Positions 58,524 through 64,000 of a DNA stretch of 64,000 nucleotides are shown in pieces. Made by a program: the position numbers and the translations under genes. Below the pieces are notes generated by a model, which did no database searches, was not told where the DNA came from, and worked only from the letters and a program-made list of their open reading frames with translations. Location: positions 62,001 to 126,000 of the forward strand of contig NZ_PVTG01000004.1 of assembly GCF_003002915.1 (NCBI RefSeq). Reading direction: 5' to 3'. This DNA comes from Geodermatophilus tzadiensis. GTDB lineage: Bacteria; Actinomycetota; Actinomycetes; Mycobacteriales; Geodermatophilaceae. Within the stretch, counting starts at the first letter, position 1, and every line of letters begins with the position of its first letter.

Positions 58524-58852
58524 TCAGAACGGCGGCGGGTCGTCGGCCGGGTCGGGCAGCCGTGGTGGGGTCACGGCCGGCGCAGGTGGTGGTCGCACGC
58601 CCGGTGGTCTCGTCGTGCGGGTGACGCCCGACGGTGTCGTCACGGTCAGCACCCCGCGTCGGCCAGCCCCAGCACCAGCTCCGCCTCGTAGGCCGCCAGC
58701 CGGGCCTTGAGCGCGGCCACGTGCGCCAGCTCGGCGGCCTTCTGCTCCCGCGACAACAGCGCCACCGGCAGCCGCCGCAGCTCCGGCTGCTCGGTCACGA
58801 GCAGGTCGAGGAGCCCGCCCACCGGCGGCGCGTCGTCCTCGATCTCCTGCAC
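58524..58852 (-). pseudogene. DUF222/HNH (13E12-type) endonuclease remnant with internal deletion
   Basis: The minus strand carries the N-terminal DUF222 fragment QEIEDDAPPVGGLLDLLVTE, running to AYEAELVLGLADAG (58852-58646). A direct frameshifted junction then leads to the family's C-terminal end, VLTVTTPSGVTRTTRPPG followed by DPADDPPPF (58640-58524). The several hundred residues between, including the HNH nuclease, are absent. DUF222/HNH proteins are repeated in actinobacterial genomes (the REP13E12 family in M. tuberculosis). The deletion looks like recombination within the gene. Confidence 0.7.
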
Positions 58853-59044
58853 GAGACAAACCCACGACCGGGGTACGACAGTTCCCGCAGCTCAGCGCCG
58901 CGGAGGCAGGTGATCGGCGGGCTCGCACCGGGGTCGCGGCGAGCCGGGACACGGCACGAGGCGGACGCTGATCAGCACGGTGCAGGAAGTAGACGTCTGA
59001 GACATCTGTTGCGCCCGTCCCAGGGGGACCGCATAGTTCCCGGT

Positions 59045-59080
59045 GGGCGGGGCCCTGGGAGTCCCGGGTGCGCCCCGCCC
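59045..59080. terminator. Nested stem-loop
   Basis: GGGCGGGGC (59045-59053) pairs with GCCCCGCCC (59072-59080), with a smaller inner hairpin around TGGGAGTCCCG. It is the second of two hairpins downstream of the operon ending at 59225. Confidence 0.45.
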
Positions 59081-59140
59081 GCCAGACTTGGCGCGCGCGT
59101 GTGTTTCAGCTCACGCCCAGTGGGCACGCATGATCGTGAA

Positions 59141-59180
59141 CCGGCCCCGGCGTGGCCGTTGAACCCCCGCGCCGGGGCCG
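59141..59180 (-). terminator. Terminator hairpin of the monooxygenase-SDR-AGE operon
   Basis: CGGCCCCGGCG (59141-59151) pairs perfectly with CGCCGGGGCCG (59170-59180), 18-nt loop, 45 nt after the AGE gene stop on the minus strand. Confidence 0.6.
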
Positions 59181-59224
59181 TGTCGTCCCCTCGGGGGCCA
59201 GCGGCCGGGGAGCGGCGACCCCGG

Positions 59225-60421
59225 TCAGTCCTCGCCGGCCAGCGCGGCGCGCACCCCGGCCGCCACGCTGCCCCGCACCGGCAGCCGCGGCAGCAGCAGC
59301 GCCTGGGCCACGTGGTAGGCGTCGGGCTTGCCGGGCCACGTCGTCGTCCCGACCTGACCGGTGGGCGTGAGCTCGTGGTGCCAGTTGCCGACGGCGTCGT
59401 CGCGGAACAGCGCGGCGTGCTCGTCCCACCGGCGGAGGTCATCGGCGTACCGGTCGTCGCCGGTGACCCGGCCGAGGACGGCGGCCGCGCCGATCGCCTC
59501 GGCCAGCACCCAGTGCATGCGGGCGGCGACCACCGGCCGGTCGGACCAGTCGAGGGTGTAGACGAAGCCGTCGTGACCGTCGGCGTGCCAGCCCCGGCTG
59601 ACGGCCGCGTCGTAGAGGCCCACGGCGTCGTCGAGCAGCCAGCCGGGCGTGCCGTCGCCGAGTGCCGCCCGGGCGTGCAGTGCCAGCCGCGACCACTCCA
59701 GCTGGTGCCCCACCGTGACGCCGTACGGCCGGAACGGGTCGGAGGGCCGGTCGGCGTTGAACTCCAGGTCGGGGCGCCAGTCGGCGTCGTAGTGCTCGGG
59801 CAGCCGCCACTCGCGCGACCGGGCCTCGCCGTGCACCACCCGCTCGAGCACCCGCAGCGCGCGAGCCCGCAGCTCCCCGGCGCGAGGAGCAGCGGCGTCG
59901 GCCGCGGCCAGCACGGCCTCCACGCCGTGCATGTTGGCGTTGACGCCGCGGTAGCCCGAGCACGTCGTCCAGGCCGCGTCCCACTCCTCGACGGCCATGC
60001 CGGCGTCGTCGTCCCAGAACCGCCGGTCCCACACGTCGAGCGCGTCGGCGAGCAGGTCGTCCCCGCCGGGCACCCCGGCGGCCGTCGCGCTCGCCCCGGC
60101 CAGCACGACGAAGGCGTGCACGTAGGCGGCCTTGGTGTCGTCGGCGTCGGGGGAGGCCGGCCAGCCGCCGTGGGCGGCGTCCCGGAAGGGCCCGGTGAGC
60201 GCGGCGACGCCGTGTTCGGCCAGCGCAGCCGCCTCCGGCCGGCCGAGCAGCACGGCCAGTGCGAACACGTGCGTCATCCGCGCGGTCACGTAGGTCTCGC
60301 GGGGGTGGGCGGGGTCGAGCGTTCCGTCGGCGGCGAGGGAGCCGAAGCCCCCGTCGTCCCGGCGGGCGCGGGCGGCGAAGGTCAGCAGCCGGTCGAGCTC
60401 ACCGGTCAGCAGCGAGGGCAC
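59225..60421 (-). CDS. AGE-family sugar isomerase/epimerase
   Basis: 398 aa from GTG 60421 (TAGCGT 7 nt upstream, no SD). An alpha/alpha barrel of the N-acylglucosamine 2-epimerase superfamily: the NANMHGVEAVLAA helix, GVTVGHQLEWSRLALHAR and GNWHHELTPTG carry the conserved His residues of the active site. Length and motif order fit the mannose isomerase / sulfoquinovose isomerase (YihS) branch rather than the renin-binding branch. It isomerises an aldose to a ketose such as mannose to fructose. It lies 20 bp after the SDR gene and may be read from the operon or its own start. Confidence 0.85.
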   Translation of the reverse strand: MPSLLTGELDRLLTFAARARRDDGGFGSLAADGTLDPAHPRETYVTARMTHVFALAVLLGRPEAAALAEHGVAALTGPFRDAAHGGWPASPDADDTKAAYVHAFVVLAGASATAAGVPGGDDLLADALDVWDRRFWDDDAGMAVEEWDAAWTTCSGYRGVNANMHGVEAVLAAADAAAPRAGELRARALRVLERVVHGEARSREWRLPEHYDADWRPDLEFNADRPSDPFRPYGVTVGHQLEWSRLALHARAALGDGTPGWLLDDAVGLYDAAVSRGWHADGHDGFVYTLDWSDRPVVAARMHWVLAEAIGAAAVLGRVTGDDRYADDLRRWDEHAALFRDDAVGNWHHELTPTGQVGTTTWPGKPDAYHVAQALLLPRLPVRGSVAAGVRAALAGED

Positions 60422-60441
60422 GCCGGGGACGCTAGCGCTCC

Positions 60442-61293
60442 TCAGCGCCCGCCGGTGGCGCGCTGCTCCAGGCGGACCAGCCACTGCGGGTACCGGCGGG
60501 GGAACAGCCGCACGAGCAGGTCGACCACCTTGGCGTCGTTGCCCACGAGGATGCGCGGCCGGCCGGCCTCGACGCCGTCGACGACGATCCGGGCGGCCTG
60601 GTCGGCGGGCATGCGCAGCAGCTTCTCGTTGTAGGTCCGCAGCCGGGCGCGCTGCTCGTCGGTGACCTCGATGCCGCGCTCCTCGGCCTCCCGGAGCGTG
60701 TTGTTCGCGATGTTGGTCCGCACCCCACCCGGGTGCACCACGCTCACCTGCACCGGGTGGCCGGCGGCGAGCATCTCGGCGCGCAGCGTCTCGGTGAACC
60801 CGCGGACGCCGAACTTGCTGGTGCAGTAGGCCGACAGCGACGGCTGCGCCATGTACCCGTTGAGGCTGGAGACGTTGACCACGTGGCCGTCGCCGGAGGC
60901 GACCAGGTGCGGCAGGAACGCCTTGGTGCCGTGCAGGACGCCGAAGAGGTTCACCCGCAGCACGCGGTCGTAGACCTCCCACTCGCCGTCGAGCACCGTG
61001 CCGCTCCCGCCGGCGATGCCGGCGTTGTTGTAGACCTGGTGGACGACGCCGAAGTGCGCGGCCACCGCCTCGGCGTACCCGAGGACGGCCGCGCGGTCGC
61101 CCACGTCGACCCGGGCGGTGTGCACCTCCGCGCCCAGCGCCTTCGCCCGGTCGGCGGTCTCGGCCAGCCCCAGCTCGTCGACGTCGGACAGCGCCAGCCG
61201 CGCGCCCCGCCGGGCCAGCTCGAAGGCCAGCGCCCGGCCGATGCCGGACCCGGCGCCGGTGACGACGGCGACCTTCCCGTGGACGCTGCTCAT
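60442..61293 (-). CDS. Short-chain dehydrogenase/reductase
   Basis: 283 aa from ATG 61293, overlapping the hydrolase stop (ATGA). Cofactor motif VTGAGSGIGRALAFELARRG, Asp in LSDVDE suggests preference for NAD, NNAG motif YNNAGIAGG, catalytic Ser in VNVSSLNGY, and Tyr-x3-Lys in AYCTSKFGVRG. It resembles mycobacterial SadH (Rv3085), the SDR encoded in the mymA operon. It may oxidise the alcohol formed by hydrolysis of the ester made by the Baeyer-Villiger-type enzyme. Confidence 0.9.
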   Translation of the reverse strand: MSSVHGKVAVVTGAGSGIGRALAFELARRGARLALSDVDELGLAETADRAKALGAEVHTARVDVGDRAAVLGYAEAVAAHFGVVHQVYNNAGIAGGSGTVLDGEWEVYDRVLRVNLFGVLHGTKAFLPHLVASGDGHVVNVSSLNGYMAQPSLSAYCTSKFGVRGFTETLRAEMLAAGHPVQVSVVHPGGVRTNIANNTLREAEERGIEVTDEQRARLRTYNEKLLRMPADQAARIVVDGVEAGRPRILVGNDAKVVDLLVRLFPRRYPQWLVRLEQRATGGR

Positions 61294-62237
61294 CGCGGTG
61301 CTCCTGTCGTGGTCGGGGACTGGCGGGCGTGCTCGGTGGTCAGCTCGACGAGCCGGTCGACGACGCCGGGGGCGATGTGGTGCCCCATCCCGGCGATCTC
61401 GACGTGCCGGGCGCCGGGGACGGCGGCCGCGGTGGCCCGGCCGCCGGTCGGGTGCACCATCGGGTCCCGGTCGCCGTGCACGACCAGCGTCGGCGCGGTG
61501 ATCCGCCGCAGGTCCCCGGTGCGGTCGCCGGAGGCCTGGATGGCGCTGATCTGGCGGGGGACGCCGGCGCGGGCGCGGGTCCCGCCGCCGCGCTCCCACA
61601 GCCCGACGGCCCAGGCGCGCTCGAGCTCGTCGTCGGGCGGGAACGTCGCCGAGCCGATGTGGCCGAGCATCGCCAGGTGCCGCTGCACGTGCTCCTCGAC
61701 GGTGCGCGGCGCCGCGGCGGCCAGTCGCAGGACCGTCGAGCGGGCCGGCTGGCCCACCCGCCGCGAGCCGGTGGTCGAGAAGACCGACGTCAGCGTGGCC
61801 ACCCGCGCCGGGTGCCGGGCCGCGACGACCTGGGCGATCATCCCGCCCATCGACATCCCGACCAGGTGCACCCGGTCGATGCCCAGGGCGTCGAGCAGGC
61901 CGACGGTGTCGGCGGCCATGTCGAGCAGGTCGTAGGCGTCCGGCCGCGGGCGGGCCAGCAGCTGGCGCAGCCGGCCCGGCGGCGGGGTGGCCACGCGGCT
62001 GGACCGGCCGACGTCGCGGTTGTCGAACCGGACGACGCGGAAGCCGCGCTCGAGGTAGGCGTCCACCATCCGCTGCGGCCACGACGTCAGGTCGATGCCG
62101 AGACCGGCGATCAGCAGCAGCGGCTCGCCGTCGTCCGGACCGTCGACCCGGTGGCACAGCCGCGGGCCGGCGGGCAGGTCGACGAAGCGGTCCCCGGAGT
62201 GCTCGACGGCCTCCGGTGCCTCCAGGAACGTCGTCAC
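61290..62237 (-). CDS. Alpha/beta hydrolase of the monooxygenase operon
   Basis: 315 aa from GTG 62237, overlapping the monooxygenase stop (GTGA). LLLIAGLGIDLTSWPQRMVD forms the oxyanion region, GMSMGGMIAQVVAARHP the nucleophile elbow, HGDRDPMVHP the acid and GMGHHIAPGV the His. It is similar to ester-hydrolysing enzymes that open the products of Baeyer-Villiger oxidation. The operon order matches mycobacterial mymA-lipR-sadH, although LipR itself belongs to a different hydrolase subfamily, so the similarity is in arrangement. Confidence 0.88.
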   Translation of the reverse strand: MTTFLEAPEAVEHSGDRFVDLPAGPRLCHRVDGPDDGEPLLLIAGLGIDLTSWPQRMVDAYLERGFRVVRFDNRDVGRSSRVATPPPGRLRQLLARPRPDAYDLLDMAADTVGLLDALGIDRVHLVGMSMGGMIAQVVAARHPARVATLTSVFSTTGSRRVGQPARSTVLRLAAAAPRTVEEHVQRHLAMLGHIGSATFPPDDELERAWAVGLWERGGGTRARAGVPRQISAIQASGDRTGDLRRITAPTLVVHGDRDPMVHPTGGRATAAAVPGARHVEIAGMGHHIAPGVVDRLVELTTEHARQSPTTTGAPR

Positions 62238-63736
62238 GCCGCCACCGCCGCGCGGGTGCGGGAGGAGGAGAACGCGAGCTCGGGGTCGACCACGCTGTCG
62301 GCCCGGAGCAGCTTGACGTCGTCGGCGTAGTCCATCGAGGTCAGCCACGGCATCCGGTCGCCCTGGCGGGGGAGGAGGTCGACGGCGCGCCGGATGTAGC
62401 CGGCGGCGAAGTCGAGGAACGGCCGGGTCGGCATGTCCGGGTCGCTCGGCTCGGGTGTGCAGGTGTCGTAGCCGTGCTCGTCCATGTGCCGCAGCAGCCG
62501 GGTGAAGTGCTCGCAGAGCAGGCCGATCTTCAGCGTCCAGGAGCTGTTGGTGTAGCCGATCGCGAAGGCGAGGTTCGGCACGCCCGACAGCATCATGCCC
62601 TTGTAGGCGACGGTCTCCCGCAGCTCCACCTCGCGGCCGTCGACGACCGGCCGCAGCCCCCCGAAGGCCTGCACGCTGAGCCCGGTGGCGGTGACGATGA
62701 CGTCGGCCGGCAGCTCGCGGCCGGACTCCAGCAGCACGCCGTCCTCGGTGAAGGTGACGATCCGGTCGGTGACGACGTCGGCCTTCCCCTCGCGGATCGC
62801 GCGGAAGAGGTCGCCGTCGGGGACGGCGCACAGCCGCTGGTCCCACGGGTCGTAGGGCGGGTTGAAGTGCTCGTCGACGGCGAAGCCCTCGGGCAGCAGC
62901 TTGGTGTTGATCCGGCGGATGAGCTTGCGCGCGGCCTGCGGGTGCTTCTGGCAGAACCGGTAGACCGCCCGCTGCTGGGCGATGTTCTTGCGGCGGGTCA
63001 GCGCGTAGCCGCGCTCGTCGCCGAACCACCGCCGCAGCAGGGCGGCGACCTTGTCCTCGCGCGGGACGGGCAGCACGTAGGTGGGGGTGCGCTGCAGCAT
63101 CGTCACCCGCTCGGCGGTGGCGGCCATGGCCGGGACCAGGGTGACGGCGGTGGCGCCGCTGCCGATCACGACGACCCGCTTGCCCGAGTACTCGAGGTCG
63201 GCGGGCCAGTGCTGCGGGTGGACGACGGTCCCGCGGAAGCGCTCGCGGCCCTCGAAGTGCGGGGTGAAGCCCTCGTCGTAGCGGTAGTAGCCGCCGGCGA
63301 CGAACACCCAGCCGGCGGTCAGCGTGCTGCGCTCGCCGGTGTCGGTGTGCTCGACGTCGACGGTCCAGCGCGCGTCGGCCGACGACCAGGACACGCCGAC
63401 GACCCTGCGGTGGAAGCGGATGTGCGCGTCGAGGCCGTTCTCGGTGATCGTCTCGCGCAGGTAGTCGAGGATCCGCGGGGCGTCAGCGATCGACTGCCGG
63501 TCGCGCCAGGGCTTGAACTCGTAACCGAAGGTGTGCAGGTCGGAGTCCGACCGGATGCCCGGGTAGGTGAACAGGTCCCACGTGCCGCCGGAGGTGCCGC
63601 GCGCCTCCAGGACGGTGAAGGACTTCTGCGGCAGCTCGGTGGTCAGGTAGCGCGCGGCGCCGATGCCGGAGATGCCGGCCCCGACGACGACGACGTCGAG
63701 GTGCTCGGGGGCGGGCGGCGGCGGGGCGGAGGACAT
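62234..63736 (-). CDS. Baeyer-Villiger-type flavin monooxygenase (EthA/MymA-like)
   Basis: 500 aa from ATG 63736, with TGGAG 6 nt upstream. FAD site VVVGAGISGIGAARYL; the Baeyer-Villiger fingerprint FxGxxxHxxxW is present as FRGTVVHPQHW; NADPH site VIGSGATAVTLVPAMA; and the later ATGLSV motif. It closely resembles EthA/MymA of M. tuberculosis, which oxidise ketones or thioamide drugs and act in cell-envelope lipid metabolism. It is first gene of an overlapping operon with hydrolase and SDR genes. An inverted repeat lies in the 109-bp divergent region upstream. Confidence 0.93.
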   Translation of the reverse strand: MSSAPPPPAPEHLDVVVVGAGISGIGAARYLTTELPQKSFTVLEARGTSGGTWDLFTYPGIRSDSDLHTFGYEFKPWRDRQSIADAPRILDYLRETITENGLDAHIRFHRRVVGVSWSSADARWTVDVEHTDTGERSTLTAGWVFVAGGYYRYDEGFTPHFEGRERFRGTVVHPQHWPADLEYSGKRVVVIGSGATAVTLVPAMAATAERVTMLQRTPTYVLPVPREDKVAALLRRWFGDERGYALTRRKNIAQQRAVYRFCQKHPQAARKLIRRINTKLLPEGFAVDEHFNPPYDPWDQRLCAVPDGDLFRAIREGKADVVTDRIVTFTEDGVLLESGRELPADVIVTATGLSVQAFGGLRPVVDGREVELRETVAYKGMMLSGVPNLAFAIGYTNSSWTLKIGLLCEHFTRLLRHMDEHGYDTCTPEPSDPDMPTRPFLDFAAGYIRRAVDLLPRQGDRMPWLTSMDYADDVKLLRADSVVDPELAFSSSRTRAAVAA

Positions 63737-63806
63737 CCGGGCTCCAGGGGTGGGGGACGGCGTCCTCCCACCATCGGTGGCCCGGCTGCCCTCCCGCCAG
63801 CACGAC

Positions 63807-63836
63807 GTGCACCAGGATGGGCGTCCTGCGGTGCAC
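63807..63836. promoter_or_regulatory. Inverted repeat in the mymA-like divergent promoter
   Basis: GTGCACC (63807-63813) and GGTGCAC (63830-63836) form 7-bp perfect arms, with inner AGGA/TCCT pairing. The right arm overlaps a CACACT hexamer (63834-63839) that lies 6 nt before GTG 63846, so the site could control both the monooxygenase operon and the divergent gene. Confidence 0.5.
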
Positions 63837-63845
63837 ACTGCCCCG

Positions 63846-64000
63846 GTGACCGACGACTGGCCCGAGGTCTCCCCGCGGGTGCGCGAGCTGTTCCGGCGCG
63901 GCGCGGAGGTGGCGCTGGACTCGCGGGCGGAGTGGGTGGCCGACGTGCAGGCCGCGGCGCTGGCGGGCAGCCGCATGCGGCCGGTGGCCGAGGACCCGGT
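63846..64000 (+). CDS. Partial gene, N-terminus of a possible PucR/HTH-type regulator
   Basis: 51 codons are visible from GTG 63846 to the window end, starting (M)TDDWPEVSPRVRELFRRGAE and continuing to SRMRPVAEDP. The region resembles the N-terminus of actinobacterial PucR-type regulators found next to flavin monooxygenases, but too little is present to be sure. In mycobacteria the mymA operon is divergent from the AraC-type virS; this start does not look AraC-like. The inverted repeat upstream would suit autoregulation. Confidence 0.5.
   Translation, partial: MTDDWPEVSPRVRELFRRGAEVALDSRAEWVADVQAAALAGSRMRPVAEDP

Larger units (their letters stand above)
58853..59224. other. Gene-free interval with possible insertion-sequence scar
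   Basis: No gene with a ribosome site is seen. AGACGTCTGAGACATCT at 58991-59007 resembles, by recollection only, the terminal inverted repeats of some actinobacterial insertion sequences, and base composition is slightly lower in GC here. Two hairpins follow (listed separately). The sequence is otherwise featureless. Confidence 0.35.

Noticed and set aside
58397..58530. Repeat array as a CRISPR
   Set aside because: Units are 16 bp, imperfect and without unique spacers; no cas genes are near.
1..64000. tRNA, rRNA, riboswitch or cobalamin riboswitch (for icmF)
   Set aside because: No cloverleaf, rRNA core or B12-box sequence was recognised in any intergenic stretch; the 5' region of icmF is too short for a riboswitch if it is leaderless.

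Overview
The window looks like a chromosomal segment of a high-GC actinobacterium. GC content is very high by eye, coding is dense, GTG starts are frequent, and the gene content (Spo0M, SpoIIE-type phosphatases, fused isobutyryl-CoA mutase, an NDMA-type alcohol dehydrogenase, DUF222/HNH and DUF6221 proteins, LAL and SARP regulators) points to a member or relative of the Geodermatophilaceae (Blastococcus, Geodermatophilus, Modestobacter). That placement is inference from gene families. I saw no rRNA, tRNA, CRISPR array, plasmid or phage core genes. The only mobile-element traces are a decayed DUF222/HNH gene and a possible insertion-sequence scar near 58.5-59.0 kb.

Layout. 0-7 kb: a PAS-GAF-PP2C phosphatase and Spo0M (minus), then the B12-dependent mutase icmF and a BtuF-like protein without a signal peptide (plus). 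7-15 kb: GNAT, a frameshifted VOC gene, alcohol dehydrogenase, a RibD-like reductase, a flavodoxin-like reductase, a CoA-disulfide-reductase-like flavoprotein, a MalY-type aminotransferase divergent from a lipid kinase, and a luciferase-like oxidoreductase. 15-21 kb: minus-strand signalling genes (GAF-PP2C, AhpD-like protein, TPR-GGDEF, DUF2795, GAF activator). 21-28.5 kb: a SnoaL-like/flavin monooxygenase fusion, DUF6394 plus a K+ channel, LtrA, and an Acg nitroreductase and universal stress protein with a DosR-like box upstream. 28.5-36 kb: lycopene cyclase, a dicarboxylate transporter divergent from its apparent two-component system, YchJ and a GH13 glucosidase. 36-45 kb: luciferase-like oxidoreductase, LAL regulator, PspC, MFS exporter, ATP-dependent DNA ligase, a Tat-lipoprotein esterase and an alpha/beta hydrolase. 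45-55 kb: FAD monooxygenase, Mug, a SARP-type regulator divergent from a FAD oxidase, and two divergent globin-reductases, the second coupled to a DivIVA-domain protein. 55-64 kb: bile-acid-type symporter, decayed genes, small and STAS-like proteins, then a minus-strand operon (flavin monooxygenase, alpha/beta hydrolase, SDR, AGE isomerase) that resembles the mycobacterial mymA operon, with a divergent partial gene at the right edge.

Regulation. Many genes lack a Shine-Dalgarno but carry a TANNNT-like hexamer (TAGCGT, TACCGT, CAGGCT and variants) exactly 6-8 nt before an ATG or GTG, so leaderless transcription appears common. This helped to choose several starts. The most interesting items are the paired globins with a coupled DivIVA protein, the icmF/BtuF-like pair, the candidate DosR-like box, the tandem 9-mers in the dicarboxylate locus, a 16-bp repeat array beside the DUF222/HNH remnant, and two unlisted 37-38-codon genes with strong ribosome binding sites. 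No complete defence system or biosynthetic cluster is visible.
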